A stretch of DNA of 64,000 nucleotides from Pseudomonas koreensis (lineage in GTDB: Bacteria; Pseudomonadota; Gammaproteobacteria; Pseudomonadales; Pseudomonadaceae), in the NCBI RefSeq assembly GCF_012986595.1, contig NZ_JAAQYM010000002.1, positions 868,001 to 932,000 of the forward strand. The letters are read 5' to 3'. Positions 47,425 to 57,165 of this stretch are shown in pieces. The notes under the pieces are model-generated. The model was given only the letters and a program-made list of their open reading frames with translations, had not been told where the DNA came from and did no database searches. Each line of letters begins with the position of its first letter. The stretch's first letter is position 1. The translations under genes and the position numbers were made by a program.

Positions 47425-48042
47425 ATGTTTTTGCGCCACGTTATTGTTTTCAGCTTCATCGCCCTGCTCGCCGGTTGCGCGGGCTTCGGCGCTCGCGAAT
47501 CGGTCGAGGGCCACGGCAGTCCGGCTCAATGGGCCGCGAACAAGCAGCAGCTGACCGGCCTCGACGGCTGGCAGATCGACGGCAAGATCGGTATTCGCGC
47601 GCCGAAAGATTCCGGCAGCGGCACGCTGTTCTGGCTGCAGCGTCAGGATTACTACGACATTCGCCTGTCCGGCCCGCTGGGTCGTGGCGCTGCGCGTCTG
47701 ACCGGGCGTCCGGGCAAGGTTTCGCTGGAAGTTGCCAACCAGGGCCGCTATGACGCCGAGTCGCCAGAAGCGCTGCTCGAAGAGCAACTCGGCTGGAAAC
47801 TGCCGGTGTCCAATCTGGCCTGGTGGGTTCGTGGCCTGCCTGCGCCAAGCAGCAAAAGCCGCTTGTCCCTCGATAACAACAGTCGCCTGGCCAACCTGGA
47901 ACAGGATGGCTGGCAGGTCGAGTACCTCAGCTACGCCGAGCAAAACGGTTACTGGCTGCCCGAGCGGATCAAACTGCACGGCACCGATCTGGACGTGACG
48001 CTGGTGATCAAGACCTGGCAGCCGCGCAAGCTGGGGCAATAA
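47425..48042 (+). CDS. lolB: outer-membrane lipoprotein receptor LolB
   Basis: The 205-residue lipoprotein (lipobox LLAGC, Cys18) accepts lipoproteins from LolA and inserts them into the outer membrane. The mature part shows the LolB half-barrel pattern ([20 protein letters not shown] and [18 protein letters not shown]). It starts three bases after the lbcA stop and ends two bases before ispE, so the three are one operon. Confidence 0.94.
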   Translation: MFLRHVIVFSFIALLAGCAGFGARESVEGHGSPAQWAANKQQLTGLDGWQIDGKIGIRAPKDSGSGTLFWLQRQDYYDIRLSGPLGRGAARLTGRPGKVSLEVANQGRYDAESPEALLEEQLGWKLPVSNLAWWVRGLPAPSSKSRLSLDNNSRLANLEQDGWQVEYLSYAEQNGYWLPERIKLHGTDLDVTLVIKTWQPRKLGQ

Positions 48043-48044
48043 GC

Positions 48045-48896
48045 ATGAGCGCTCCACGCCTGACGCTGCCGTCGCCAGCCAAGCTCAATCTGATGTTGCA
48101 TATTCTCGGTCGTCGCGAAGATGGCTATCACGAACTGCAGACCATTTTTCAGTTCGTCGATTACGGCGACGACATCACCTTCGCCGTGCGCGATGACGGC
48201 GTGATCCAGTTGCATACCGAATTTGCCGGCGTGCCTCACGACAGCAACCTGATCGTGCGCGCGGCGAAAATGCTGCAACAGCAATCCGGCTGCACGTTGG
48301 GCATCGACATCTGGATCGACAAGGTGCTGCCCATGGGCGGCGGTATCGGTGGCGGCAGCTCCAACGCGGCCACCACCCTGCTCGGGCTCAATCACTTGTG
48401 GCAGCTGGGCTGGGATGAAGATCGCCTGGCCGCACTGGGTCTGGCTTTGGGTGCCGACGTTCCGGTTTTCGTCCGGGGCCACGCGGCATTTGCCGAAGGC
48501 GTGGGCGAGAAACTGACCCCGGTCGAACCCGAAGAACCGTGGTATCTGGTGCTCGTTCCGCAAGTCTCTGTAAGTACGGCAGAAATTTTTTCCGATCCTT
48601 TGTTGACACGTAACACGCCGCCCATTAAAGTGCGCCCCGTTCCCGAGGGAAACAGTCGAAATGACTGCTTACCGGTGGTTGCAAGGCGTTATCCAGAGGT
48701 ACGTAACGCATTGGATTTGTTAGGTAAATTTACCGAAGCAAAACTCACCGGCACTGGAAGTTGTGTGTTTGGGGGCTTCCCAAGCAAAGCTGAAGCTGAT
48801 AAAGTCTCGGCCCTTCTGACAGAGACCCTTACAGGGTTTGTAGCAAAAGGAAGCAACGTTTCGATGTTGCATCGCAAGCTGCAAAGTCTGCTCTAA
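48045..48896 (+). CDS. ispE: 4-diphosphocytidyl-2-C-methyl-D-erythritol kinase
   Basis: The 283-residue GHMP kinase phosphorylates CDP-methylerythritol in the MEP isoprenoid pathway. The ATP loop [14 protein letters not shown] is at about 96-109 and Lys13 (PAKLNL) and the ALGADVP segment (about 142-148) are intact. The 3' third is less G+C-rich than the 5' part. It is followed by tRNA-Gln and prs, the conserved order in gammaproteobacteria. Confidence 0.95.
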   Translation: MSAPRLTLPSPAKLNLMLHILGRREDGYHELQTIFQFVDYGDDITFAVRDDGVIQLHTEFAGVPHDSNLIVRAAKMLQQQSGCTLGIDIWIDKVLPMGGGIGGGSSNAATTLLGLNHLWQLGWDEDRLAALGLALGADVPVFVRGHAAFAEGVGEKLTPVEPEEPWYLVLVPQVSVSTAEIFSDPLLTRNTPPIKVRPVPEGNSRNDCLPVVARRYPEVRNALDLLGKFTEAKLTGTGSCVFGGFPSKAEADKVSALLTETLTGFVAKGSNVSMLHRKLQSLL

Positions 48897-48903
48897 AAGG
48901 AAT

Positions 48904-48920
48904 CAAGTGCCAGGCACTTG
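48904..48920 (+). other. small perfect hairpin between ispE and tRNA-Gln
   Basis: CAAGTGCC-A-GGCACTTG is a perfect 8-1-8 inverted repeat 7 bases past the ispE stop and 13 bases before the tRNA. No T-run follows, so it may mark an RNA processing site in an ispE-tRNA-prs transcript. Confidence 0.5.
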
Positions 48921-48933
48921 AAGCAACAGATAC

Positions 48934-49008
48934 AGGGGCGTCGCCAAGCGGTAAGGCAGCAGGTTTTGATCCTGCCATGCGTTGGTTCGAATCCAGCCGC
49001 CCCTGCCA
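48934..49008 (+). tRNA. tRNA-Gln (anticodon TTG)
   Basis: The 75-base gene with encoded CCA has acceptor strands AGGGGCG / CGCCCCT, an anticodon stem GCAGG / CCTGC around TTTTGAT (anticodon TTG) and a T arm with GGTTCGAATCC. It reads CAA and CAG glutamine codons. Confidence 0.97.
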
Positions 49009-49053
49009 TTTTCTATACTCATCCAGGTTACCCTCAGCCTCTAGGTACTGCGC

Positions 49054-49995
49054 GTGTCCAAGATGATGGTCTTTACGGGGAACGCTAACCCCGATCTGGC
49101 TCGGCGTGTTGTACGTCAGCTGCATATCCCTCTCGGTGACATCTCTGTCGGTAAGTTCTCCGACGGCGAAATTACTGCCGAGATCAATGAAAACGTTCGC
49201 GGTAAAGACGTTTTCATTATTCAGCCGACTTGCGCTCCGACCAACGATAACCTGATGGAACTGGTAGTGATGGCTGATGCCTTCCGCCGCTCCTCGGCTA
49301 CTCGTATTACTGCTGTTATTCCTTATTTTGGTTATGCCCGTCAGGATCGCCGTCCGCGTTCCGCACGTGTGGCTATCAGCGCGAAAGTCGTCGCTGACAT
49401 GCTTACCGTAGTCGGCATCGACCGTGTTCTCACGGTTGATCTGCATGCTGACCAGATTCAGGGGTTCTTCGATATTCCGGTAGATAACATCTACGGCTCC
49501 CCGGTTCTGGTGGATGACATTGAAGATCAGCGCTTCGAAAACCTGATGATCGTGTCCCCGGACATTGGTGGCGTCGTGCGTGCACGTGCTGTTGCCAAAT
49601 CCCTGGGCGTGGATCTCGGGATCATCGACAAACGCCGTGAGAAAGCCAATCACTCTGAAGTGATGCATATCATCGGTGATGTCGAAGGGCGTACCTGCAT
49701 TCTGGTCGATGACATGGTCGATACCGCCGGCACTCTGTGCCACGCGGCCAAGGCCTTGAAAGAGCATGGCGCAGCCAAGGTCTTTGCCTACTGCACACAC
49801 CCTGTGCTGTCGGGTCGGGCCATCGAGAATATCGAAAATTCCGTGCTGGACGAGCTGGTGGTGACTAACACCATCCCGCTGTCCGCTGCAGCACAAGCCT
49901 GTGCACGTATCCGTCAACTGGATATCGCACCGGTTGTTGCCGAAGCGGTTCGCCGCATCAGCAATGAAGAATCGATCAGCGCAATGTTCCGTTAA
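49054..49995 (+). CDS. prs: ribose-phosphate pyrophosphokinase
   Basis: The 313-residue enzyme makes PRPP from ribose-5-phosphate and ATP, feeding hpt and upp products encoded elsewhere in the window. The PRPP loop [13 protein letters not shown] (about 215-227) and the ATP-binding [11 protein letters not shown] segment (about 96-106) are intact. Start is GTG at 49054. A very GC-rich terminator follows. Confidence 0.97.
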   Translation: MSKMMVFTGNANPDLARRVVRQLHIPLGDISVGKFSDGEITAEINENVRGKDVFIIQPTCAPTNDNLMELVVMADAFRRSSATRITAVIPYFGYARQDRRPRSARVAISAKVVADMLTVVGIDRVLTVDLHADQIQGFFDIPVDNIYGSPVLVDDIEDQRFENLMIVSPDIGGVVRARAVAKSLGVDLGIIDKRREKANHSEVMHIIGDVEGRTCILVDDMVDTAGTLCHAAKALKEHGAAKVFAYCTHPVLSGRAIENIENSVLDELVVTNTIPLSAAAQACARIRQLDIAPVVAEAVRRISNEESISAMFR

Positions 49996-50030
49996 GGGCC
50001 CTGCCCTTCTCGAAATGTCTCGTTGACGAA

Positions 50031-50072
50031 AAGCGCCCCGCCCCGGCATTCCTGCCGGGGCGGGGCTTTTTT
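50031..50072 (+). terminator. strong rho-independent terminator after prs
   Basis: GCCCCGCCCCGGCA and TGCCGGGGCGGGGC form a 14-base-pair stem around TTCC with a following T-run; 36 bases past the prs stop. Confidence 0.95.
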
Positions 50073-50136
50073 GCCCATACCGTGTTCGGCGCTGGTCGCA
50101 AACGCCACTCGGTCATGGCTATTTTGGAGATACAAA

Positions 50137-50739
50137 ATGAACGATTTTACTCTGAATGCTGAAGTGCGTTCCGACCTGGGGAAAGGTGCGAGCCGCCGCC
50201 TGCGTCGTCTCGCCGCCCTGGTTCCAGCTGTTGTTTACGGTGGCGACAAAGCCCCTGAATCCATCAGCATGCTGGCCAAAGAAGTTGCCAAACTGCTCGA
50301 AAACGATGCTGCTTACAGCCACGTTATCGAACTGAACGTTGGCGGCAAAAAGCAGAACGTCATCATCAAAGCTCTGCAACGTCACCCGGCTAAAGGCCAC
50401 GTGATGCACGCTGACTTCGTACGCGTTGTAGCGGGTCAGAAACTGACCGCTATCGTGCCTGTGCACTTTGTTGGTGAAGAAGCTCCGGTCAAGAAAGGCG
50501 GCGAGATCTCGCACGTCCTGAACGAAATCGAAGTAACTTGCCTGCCGAAAGATCTGCCTGAGTTCATCGAAGTCGACCTGTCGGCTCTGGAAATCGGTGC
50601 AATCGTTCACCTGTCGGACCTCAAAGCTCCGAAAGGCGTTGAATTCGTTGCTCTGGCACACGGCGATGACAAGGCTGTTGCCAACGTCCACGCTCCACGT
50701 GTTGCTCCAGAAGCTACCGAAGAAGGCGCAGCAGAGTAA
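50137..50739 (+). CDS. rplY: 50S ribosomal protein L25 (Ctc form)
   Basis: The 200-residue protein combines the 5S rRNA-binding L25 domain ([20 protein letters not shown] onward, about 1-95) with the CTC/TL5 C-terminal beta domain (about 100-190). GGAGA precedes the ATG at 50137. It lies between prs and pth as in other pseudomonads. Codon use is strongly biased, as expected for a ribosomal protein. Confidence 0.96.
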   Translation: MNDFTLNAEVRSDLGKGASRRLRRLAALVPAVVYGGDKAPESISMLAKEVAKLLENDAAYSHVIELNVGGKKQNVIIKALQRHPAKGHVMHADFVRVVAGQKLTAIVPVHFVGEEAPVKKGGEISHVLNEIEVTCLPKDLPEFIEVDLSALEIGAIVHLSDLKAPKGVEFVALAHGDDKAVANVHAPRVAPEATEEGAAE

Positions 50740-50909
50740 TTCACTCTGTCATGCCTGAGTGAGCAAGTAACATCGCGGACTGGAACGTAGCGAGAAAGCG
50801 GGCGAGAACGCGGAGTTTACATCATGGTAAATGAGCATTTTTCGTCCACTTTCGCCGCTTTCCCTGATCGCGGCGATGTTATCCACCACTCCAAGGAAGG
50901 GCCCCTATC
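50740..50909 (+). other. structured rplY-pth spacer
   Basis: TAACATCGC (50768-50776) is complementary to GCGATGTTA (50873-50881) and enclosed stretches (GAAAGCGGGCGA and TTCGCCGCTTTCC) are partly complementary too, so the spacer could fold into one long stem ahead of the pth GTG. No T-run or coding frame is seen. Confidence 0.45.
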
Positions 50910-51494
50910 GTGACTGCCATCAAACTGATCGTTGGCCTGGGAAATCCAGGCGCCGAATACGACCAGACCCGGCATAACGCAGGGGCCCTTTTTGTTGAGC
51001 GCATCGCAGCCGCGCAAGGTGTCAACCTTGTGGCCGATCGCAAATATTTCGGCCTGACCGGGCGCTATTCGCATCAGGGTCAGGATGTTCGCCTGCTGAT
51101 TCCCACCACCTACATGAACCGCAGCGGCCAGGCCGTGGCGGCACTCGCCGGTTTCTTCCGCATCAAGCCTGAAGAAATCCTGGTGGCGCACGACGAACTC
51201 GATCTGCCTCCGGGCGTCGCCAAGCTCAAGCAGGGCGGCGGCCATGGCGGTCACAACGGGTTGCGCGACATCATCGCGCAACTGGGCAATCAGAATACGT
51301 TCTACCGCCTGCGGCTTGGCATCGGCCACCCGGGCGTCGCCAGTATGGTTTCAAATTTCGTCCTGGGTCGTGCGCCACGCGCCGAACAGGAAAAACTCGA
51401 TGCCAGCATCGACTTTGCCCTCGGCGTGCTGCCGGATATCCTCGCCGGTGAATGGAACCGCGCGATGAAAAACCTGCACAGCCAGAAGGCCTGA
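50910..51494 (+). CDS. pth: peptidyl-tRNA hydrolase
   Basis: The 194-residue enzyme frees tRNA from prematurely released peptidyl-tRNA. Catalytic His22 ([13 protein letters not shown]), Asn12 (GLGNPG) and Asp95 region (HDELDLPPG) are present. Start is GTG at 50910 with AAGGAAGGG upstream. It is 22 bases before ychF and cotranscribed with it. Confidence 0.97.
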   Translation: MTAIKLIVGLGNPGAEYDQTRHNAGALFVERIAAAQGVNLVADRKYFGLTGRYSHQGQDVRLLIPTTYMNRSGQAVAALAGFFRIKPEEILVAHDELDLPPGVAKLKQGGGHGGHNGLRDIIAQLGNQNTFYRLRLGIGHPGVASMVSNFVLGRAPRAEQEKLDASIDFALGVLPDILAGEWNRAMKNLHSQKA

Positions 51495-51516
51495 CTCTAA
51501 TCCGAGGGGAAACACC

Positions 51517-52617
51517 ATGGGATTCAATTGCGGCATCGTCGGCCTGCCTAACGTCGGCAAGTCCACCCTGTTCAACGCCCTGACCAAATCCGGTATCGCG
51601 GCCGAGAACTTCCCCTTCTGCACCATCGAGCCGAACAGCGGCATCGTGCCGATGCCGGATCCACGTCTGGAAGCACTGGCGGCCATCGTCAATCCGAAGC
51701 GCATCCTGCCGACCACCATGGAATTCGTCGACATCGCAGGCCTGGTAGCCGGCGCCTCGAAAGGTGAAGGCCTGGGCAACAAGTTCCTGGCCAACATCCG
51801 TGAAACCGACGCCATCGCTCACGTTGTGCGCTGCTTCGAAGACGACAACGTGATCCACGTATCGAACAGCGTCGACCCGAAGCGCGACATCGAAATCATC
51901 GACCTGGAACTGATCTTCGCCGACCTCGACAGCTGCGAGAAACAACTGCAGAAAGTCGCGCGCAACGCCAAGGGCGGTGACAAGGACGCTGTCGTTCAGA
52001 AAGCCCTGCTGGAGCAACTGATCGCTCACTTCACCGAAGCCAAGCCTGCGCGCAGCCTGATGAAGAACATGAGCAGCGATGAGAAAGCCGTGATCAAAGG
52101 CTTCCACCTGCTGACCACCAAACCGGTCATGTACATCGCCAACGTTGCTGAAGACGGCTTCGAGAACAACCCGCACCTGGACGTGGTCAAGGCCATCGCC
52201 GAAGAAGAAGGCGCCATGGTGGTTCCGGTCTGCAACAAGATCGAAGCGGAAATCGCCGAGCTCGACGACGGTGAAGAGAAAGACATGTTCCTCGAGGCCC
52301 TGGGCCTGGAAGAGCCTGGCCTGAACCGTGTGATCCGCGCCGGTTACGAAATGCTGCACCTGCAGACCTACTTCACCGCCGGTGTCGAAGAAGTCCGCGC
52401 CTGGACCGTCAAAGTCGGTGCCACCGCACCTCAGGCTGCCGGCGTGATCCACACCGACTTCGAGAAAGGCTTCATCCGCGCCGAAGTCATCGCCTACAAC
52501 GACTTCATCCAGTACAAGGGCGAAGCCGGTACCAAGGAAGCCGGTAAATGGCGCCTGGAAGGCAAGGACTACATCGTCAAAGACGGCGACGTGATGCACT
52601 TCCGTTTCAACGTGTAA
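51517..52617 (+). CDS. ychF: ribosome-binding ATPase YchF (OBG family)
   Basis: The 366-residue P-loop NTPase prefers ATP to GTP and binds ribosomes. The P-loop GLPNVGKST (8-16), the NKIEAE segment at about 235-240 replacing the GTP-specificity NKxD motif, a coiled coil (about 130-200) and the C-terminal TGS domain are all present. A terminator follows the stop. Confidence 0.97.
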   Translation: MGFNCGIVGLPNVGKSTLFNALTKSGIAAENFPFCTIEPNSGIVPMPDPRLEALAAIVNPKRILPTTMEFVDIAGLVAGASKGEGLGNKFLANIRETDAIAHVVRCFEDDNVIHVSNSVDPKRDIEIIDLELIFADLDSCEKQLQKVARNAKGGDKDAVVQKALLEQLIAHFTEAKPARSLMKNMSSDEKAVIKGFHLLTTKPVMYIANVAEDGFENNPHLDVVKAIAEEEGAMVVPVCNKIEAEIAELDDGEEKDMFLEALGLEEPGLNRVIRAGYEMLHLQTYFTAGVEEVRAWTVKVGATAPQAAGVIHTDFEKGFIRAEVIAYNDFIQYKGEAGTKEAGKWRLEGKDYIVKDGDVMHFRFNV

Positions 52618-52630
52618 GCGATACGTCCAA

Positions 52631-52661
52631 GAAAAAGCCGCGTTTGATACGCGGCTTTTTT
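52631..52661 (+). terminator. rho-independent terminator after ychF
   Basis: AAAAAGCCGCG and CGCGGCTTTTTT arms around TTTGATA, 14 bases past the stop. Confidence 0.93.
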
Positions 52662-52694
52662 GTGCCTGAAATTTATGCCTGAACACATTTTCCT

Positions 52695-52782
52695 TGTGGG
52701 AGCGAGCCTGCTCGCGAAGTGGGAGTGTCAGCCACATCTCTGCGAATGACACACCGCATTCGCGAGCAGGCTCGCTCCCACA
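52695..52782. repeat. REPIN-like REP pair, type C
   Basis: TGTGGGAGCGAGCCTGCTCG arm and complementary CGAGCAGGCTCGCTCCCACA arm; between convergent ychF and the MFS gene. Confidence 0.9.
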
Positions 52783-52797
52783 AGGGGAATCATGTTC

Positions 52798-54015
52798 TTA
52801 GGCCTTTTGGGTCCGCGGCAAGAAGATCGCCAACACGCCAAACAACGGCAAGAACGAGCACAGGAAATACACGTACTCAATCCCGTGCACGTCCGCCAGA
52901 TGCCCGAGCAACGCCGCACCAATTCCGCCAAACCCGAACATCAAACCGAAGAACACCCCGGCAATCATCCCGACATTCCCCGGCACCAGTTCCTGCGCGT
53001 ACACCACAATCGCCGAGAACGCCGAGGCGAGAATGAAGCCGATCACCACGCTGAGGATGGTGGTCCAGAACAGATCAACATGAGGCATCAGCAACGTGAA
53101 CGGTGCCACACCGAGGATCGAGAACCAGATCACCGCCTTACGCCCGATCTTGTCGCCAATCGGCCCGCCGAAGAACGTGCCTGCCGCTACCGCGCCCAAG
53201 AACAGGAACAAGTGCAGTTGCGAACTGGCCACCGACAGGTCGAACTTCTCGATCAGGTAGAACGTGAAGTAACTGGTCAGGCTGGCCATGTAGAAATACT
53301 TCGAAAACACCAACAGCCCCAGCACCACCAACGCACTGGTCACCCTGCCCTTCGACAACCCGTGAGTCGCGGCCTGGCCGGCCTTGAGCTTGAACAGATT
53401 GAGGTGATGGGCATACCAGCGACTGATGCGGTACAGCACGAACAGGGCAAACACCGCGAACAGGCCAAACCACGCCACATTGGCTTGGCCGAACGGGATG
53501 ATGATCGCCGCCGCCAGCAATGGGCCGAACGCGGAGCCGGCGTTACCACCGACCTGGAAGGTCGATTGCGCCAGACCAAAGCGCCCACCCGACGCCAGCC
53601 GCGCAATCCGCGAGGCCTCGGGGTGGAACGTCGAGGAACCGATACCGATCAGCGCCGCCGCCAACAGAATCAGCGGGAAACTGCCGACCACCGACATCAT
53701 CACGATGCCAATCAGCGTGCAAATCGAACCCGCCGGCAACAGCCACGGTTTCGGATGACGGTCGGTGTGGTAACCGACCCAAGGTTGCAACAGCGATGCG
53801 GTCAATTGAAACGTCAACGTGATCAGGCCGACCTGGGTGAAGCTCAGGCCATAGTTGGCCTTGAGCATCGGGTAGATCGACGGCAGCACCGACTGAATCA
53901 GGTCGTTGATCAAATGCGCCAGCGCCACGGCGCCGATGATGCGCATCACCAGTGGGCTGCTTTGCGGAGCAGCGGGCGCCGAGGCAGCGGCGGTCTGAGC
54001 GTTGCTGATAGCCAT
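52798..54015 (-). CDS. fsr: MFS exporter of the fosmidomycin-resistance (Fsr) family
   Basis: The 405-residue inner-membrane protein has twelve predicted helices after an Ala/Ser-rich cytosolic leader (about 1-22) and the Fsr-type N-terminus (AHLINDLIQSVLPSIYPML) with motif A loop GPIGDKIGRKAVIW at about 275-288. E. coli Fsr exports fosmidomycin. Whether this protein does so is not shown; the family assignment is from characteristic sequence. Single gene. Confidence 0.85.
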   Translation of the reverse strand: MAISNAQTAAASAPAAPQSSPLVMRIIGAVALAHLINDLIQSVLPSIYPMLKANYGLSFTQVGLITLTFQLTASLLQPWVGYHTDRHPKPWLLPAGSICTLIGIVMMSVVGSFPLILLAAALIGIGSSTFHPEASRIARLASGGRFGLAQSTFQVGGNAGSAFGPLLAAAIIIPFGQANVAWFGLFAVFALFVLYRISRWYAHHLNLFKLKAGQAATHGLSKGRVTSALVVLGLLVFSKYFYMASLTSYFTFYLIEKFDLSVASSQLHLFLFLGAVAAGTFFGGPIGDKIGRKAVIWFSILGVAPFTLLMPHVDLFWTTILSVVIGFILASAFSAIVVYAQELVPGNVGMIAGVFFGLMFGFGGIGAALLGHLADVHGIEYVYFLCSFLPLFGVLAIFLPRTQKA

Positions 54016-54458
54016 GGGAATTTCCGGACAGCAGATGGGTGCCCGCAGGCAGGTGCGTCAATGTGCCATTTTTCGGTGCGCCAACGCCATCCCCTTAGCG
54101 AGCTAACTAACGTCCAACTCCATAACCCATCAATCCCTGTAGGAGCTGCCGCAGGCTGCGATCTTTTGATGTTGTTTTTTTAAAGCACAGTCAAAAGATC
54201 GCAGCCTGCGGCAGCTCCTACATGGGATATGCGATCGCCCAGGTGATAGCGCAACGCCATGGTCTGAATCTTGCCTTGCTTCTCCCCTCGAACGCGGCGG
54301 CCTTACAAAGGTCGCCGAGAATGGGAAGTTTCGCTACAGAGCCGGCCTACAGAGCGGGCGAGAGTGAACTTTCGAGGCCTTTTAGCAGGGCACCACATCG
54401 AGGTTGTACAACCGCGATGCACGCCATTGGTGCGTGGTGTCCAGAGGAGTCATGAGGC
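54016..54458. other. 443-bp spacer with a REP pair before the chemoreceptor gene
   Basis: A type A REP pair occupies 54138-54222. The rest (54223-54458) has short frames on both strands without ribosome sites and should hold the chemoreceptor promoter. Nothing else is recognised. Confidence 0.55.
54138..54222. repeat. REPIN-like REP pair, type A
   Basis: TGTAGGAGCTGCCGCAGG arm, AT-rich spacer and CCTGCGGCAGCTCCTACA arm; both arms match the consensus of the other type A pairs. Confidence 0.9.
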
Positions 54459-56516
54459 ATGCAGGCTTTCTTGTCACCGGGGATCAAATTGCTGGGGCGG
54501 TTTGGATTCGCGCGTAAATTCCAGCTGTTGTTTTTGTTGTTCATTCTGCCGTTGGCCGGCAGCCTGTTGATGATCGGCCAGGACTATCGCGACAAGCTCA
54601 ACCTGATTTCCGGCGAACGTGCTGGCGTGCGCCAGTTGCTCAGCCTCGATGCGCTGGACAACCTGCTCGCCGCACAGCGCGACCGCGCCGCTCGCTGGCG
54701 CGCCACCGAGACCAATCGCCAGCCGACTCCGGCCACGCTCGCTGCGATGGCCGCGTTCGACGCCGTGCAACCGGCGCTCGTGCAAGCCACCAGCGACCTC
54801 GGCAATGCACTGAGCAAGGAAGGTGCCGAAGGTGAAACCCTCGTCCGCTATCAAGCCCTGCAAAGCGCACTCGGCGGTCTGGATTCGAAAAGCCTGAGCA
54901 GCGTCGGCTGGTGGCCGGATGGCTATGACCGTTTCACCAACGCCCTCAGCGCCCTGCAAGCATTGCGCGAGCAGATCGTCATGGACAACCGCCTGACCCT
55001 CGCACCGTGGCTGGAAACCTACCTGCTGACGCAGATCTCCACGCAGCACGCCCCGGACCTGATCGAGCGCGTCGGCCGCCTCGCGGCGGTCGGTCAGGCT
55101 TCGGTCGTCTCGGGCCAGTTCACCCTGCAGAGCCGCCTGCAATTGCGCGACCTGCGCGGCCGGATTGGTGATGCCCGCGAACAACTGGTGAAAACCGCCG
55201 GCCTGCTCGAAGCGCGTTTGCCGAGTGATCTGCAGACCTGGGCCGGCCAATACCACGACAGCCTCAAACGCCTTGATGCCGGTCTCAAGGTGCTGGATGA
55301 CGGGGTGTTCGGCGGCAGCATCAGCCTCAAGCCTGAAGACTTCGAGCGCAGCCTCGATGCACTGCTCGGCGATCTTGCCTCGTTGCGCCAGCAATCGCTG
55401 CTGTCGCTGGATCAGCGCCTCGACGCCTATCACACCTCGGCGATTCGCCAGCTCATGCTGGTCGCCGCGGTGTTCGGCTGCCTGTTGCTGGCGGCGCTGT
55501 ATCTGTTCGTCTGCCTGCAAGCCTCGATCCGGCGCAGCGCCAGCGGCATCACCTTGCTCGCCGAAGCCCTGCGTGACGGCAACCTGAGCCTGCAAGTGCC
55601 AGTAGTGGGCCGCGATGAGCTGGCGGCGATCAGCACTGCGCTCAATGTCGCCGTGGTGCAACTGCGCAACAGCTTGCTTGGCGTCGATCACGAAACCTCG
55701 CAACTGAGCCACGCCGTGCGCAGCCTCAACGATCACTCCAGCGGCGCGCTGAGCGAAGTCGAAGCGCAGCAATTGCAGATCAGCCAGATCGCCGCCGCCG
55801 CGACGCAACTGGCCGCCACTTCACAAGGCGTGGCGCAGAGTTGCGAACAGGCTGCCGGCAGCGCCCAGCACACCCGGCGCATCGCCGCCGACAGCAGCCG
55901 CGACAGCCAGCGCACCACGGCGAGCATTCAGCAGCTCAATCAACGTTTGAACGACACGGCGGCGGCGCTGGGCCGGGTCAGCGAACAAGGCCAGCAGATT
56001 CAAATGGTGGTCGACACCATTCGCGGCGTGGCCGAGCAGACCAACTTGCTGGCGCTCAACGCCGCGATCGAAGCAGCACGCGCCGGTGAACAGGGTCGCG
56101 GCTTTGCCGTGGTCGCCGATGAAGTGCGCAGCCTGTCGCAACGCACCCAGTCATCGACCGCGCAGATCGCCGGTACGGTGGACAGCCTGCGCGCCACGGT
56201 CAACGAAGCGGTGAGCCTGATGGAAGCGGCGTGCGGCCAGGCACAAACCGACGCCGAAGCGGTGACCGGGCTGGGCGAACGCTTGGGCGAAATCGCCAGT
56301 GCGGTACAGAGCGTCACCGACACCCTGGCGCAGATCGCCACGGCGGTGGAGGAACAGGCGAGCACTGCCGATGAGGTCAGCGGCAATATCCAGCAGGTCG
56401 ATCAAGCGGCCGTGCGTTTGCTGGAAGGTGCGCGTGCGGTGAATCTGGCGGCGGACACCCTGAGCCAGGGCAGCCATGCCTTGAGCGCCAATACGGCAAG
56501 ATTTCAGCTGCGTTGA
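54459..56516 (+). CDS. methyl-accepting chemotaxis protein
   Basis: The 685-residue chemoreceptor has a transmembrane helix at about 21-42, a helical periplasmic sensor (about 43-325) lacking an obvious Cache fold, a second helix at about 328-352, a HAMP-like linker and the signalling coil with the hairpin tip [20 protein letters not shown] near residues 522-541. The sensor's helical repeats (RDRAARWRATETNR, GRLAAVGQASVVSGQFTLQS) resemble nitrate/nitrite-type or helical-bundle sensor domains; the ligand is unknown. AGGAG stands ten bases before the ATG. Confidence 0.9.
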   Translation: MQAFLSPGIKLLGRFGFARKFQLLFLLFILPLAGSLLMIGQDYRDKLNLISGERAGVRQLLSLDALDNLLAAQRDRAARWRATETNRQPTPATLAAMAAFDAVQPALVQATSDLGNALSKEGAEGETLVRYQALQSALGGLDSKSLSSVGWWPDGYDRFTNALSALQALREQIVMDNRLTLAPWLETYLLTQISTQHAPDLIERVGRLAAVGQASVVSGQFTLQSRLQLRDLRGRIGDAREQLVKTAGLLEARLPSDLQTWAGQYHDSLKRLDAGLKVLDDGVFGGSISLKPEDFERSLDALLGDLASLRQQSLLSLDQRLDAYHTSAIRQLMLVAAVFGCLLLAALYLFVCLQASIRRSASGITLLAEALRDGNLSLQVPVVGRDELAAISTALNVAVVQLRNSLLGVDHETSQLSHAVRSLNDHSSGALSEVEAQQLQISQIAAAATQLAATSQGVAQSCEQAAGSAQHTRRIAADSSRDSQRTTASIQQLNQRLNDTAAALGRVSEQGQQIQMVVDTIRGVAEQTNLLALNAAIEAARAGEQGRGFAVVADEVRSLSQRTQSSTAQIAGTVDSLRATVNEAVSLMEAACGQAQTDAEAVTGLGERLGEIASAVQSVTDTLAQIATAVEEQASTADEVSGNIQQVDQAAVRLLEGARAVNLAADTLSQGSHALSANTARFQLR

Positions 56517-56591
56517 TGCCCCGCCCGGCCCGGATTTTCCGGGCTGGAGGATAAGCGGTTGAAAATAAGAAGAAATATTTTAAATTTACGC

Positions 56592-56620
56592 TTGACGCTT
56601 TTCCATTTCAGGGGAATAAT
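56592..56620 (+). promoter_or_regulatory. sigma-70 promoter of tRNA-Met
   Basis: TTGACG (56592-56597) and AATAAT (56615-56620) are separated by 17 bases, and a GC-rich discriminator (GCGCGCC) typical of stable-RNA promoters follows, 11 bases before the tRNA. Confidence 0.8.
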
Positions 56621-56631
56621 GCGCGCCACTT

Positions 56632-56708
56632 GGCTACATAGCTCAGTTGGTTAGAGCATAGCATTCATAATGCTGGGGTCCGGGGTTCAAGTCCCTGTGT
56701 AGCCACCA
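56632..56708 (+). tRNA. tRNA-Met (elongator, anticodon CAT)
   Basis: The 77-base gene with encoded CCA has acceptor strands GGCTACA / TGTAGCC, anticodon loop TTCATAA and T arm GGGGTTCAAGTCCC. The first base pair G-C and overall sequence fit elongator tRNA-Met rather than initiator or tRNA-Ile2. Confidence 0.95.
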
Positions 56709-56713
56709 AGTAC

Positions 56714-56748
56714 TAAAAACGGCTTACCGAAAGGTAGGCCGTTTTTTT
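56714..56748 (+). terminator. rho-independent terminator after tRNA-Met
   Basis: AAAAACGGCTTACC and GGTAGGCCGTTTTTTT form a stem with a GAAA tetraloop, just beyond the tRNA 3' end. Confidence 0.93.
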
Positions 56749-57165
56749 ATGCCCCGAGAAAAGTCTCGGTAGTCGGTTATTCCAAAGGTGTTGTCGCACC
56801 TTGGTTCCGCGTTCTTCGGTTGACTTCAAACTTCTCTTTCCTCGTTGCTCGTTCTGATCGCTGCCTGTGCGATCAGGCCGTCGAGCATCTGCGCGATGAT
56901 CTTCTGTTGGACCTTCGGAAGCGGATTGATGGACTGCCGCCCTCGGTACCATGTCGAGGTCAAGCTGCGCCTGGGCGTCTCCGTGAGAGGGAACCCCGAG
57001 CAGATCTTTATAAACAGAGAGCGCTGTAGGAAACCGGTTCGTTCCAGGTACGAATTGGATTTTTCGTAAATCCAGGCGCGTGAAACTCACCCCATCGGTT
57101 TGCCCGAAATCCCCATTGACCGACAAGCTCCCCTGGCTCGATTCAAAGCCATACAGGGAGTGGTC
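56749..57165. other. 417-bp spacer between tRNA-Met and the bacteriocin gene
   Basis: No convincing gene. The region is more AT-rich and less codon-structured than flanking genes. It contains a short hairpin GGATTT-TTCGT-AAATCC (57057-57073), possible promoter sequence TTTATAAA near 57008, and a 13-base direct repeat GGCTCGATTCAAA at 57135 and 57168 spanning the bacteriocin start. A remnant of integrated DNA beside the tRNA is possible but no att repeat was found. Confidence 0.5.

Noticed and set aside
45634..48057. An 807-residue open frame antisense to lbcA-lolB
   Set aside because: It mirrors strong genes with lipoprotein signals and TPR repeats; it is a high-G+C codon shadow with no ribosome site and a low-complexity product.
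57000..57025. A LexA/SOS box upstream of the bacteriocin gene (CTTTATAAACAG)
   Set aside because: It lacks the CTGT half-site and symmetry of a Pseudomonas LexA box, so damage control cannot be claimed from it.
56713..57126. A 137-residue leftward frame between tRNA-Met and the bacteriocin gene
   Set aside because: It runs through the tRNA-Met terminator and no domain or ribosome site is seen; possible remnant at most.
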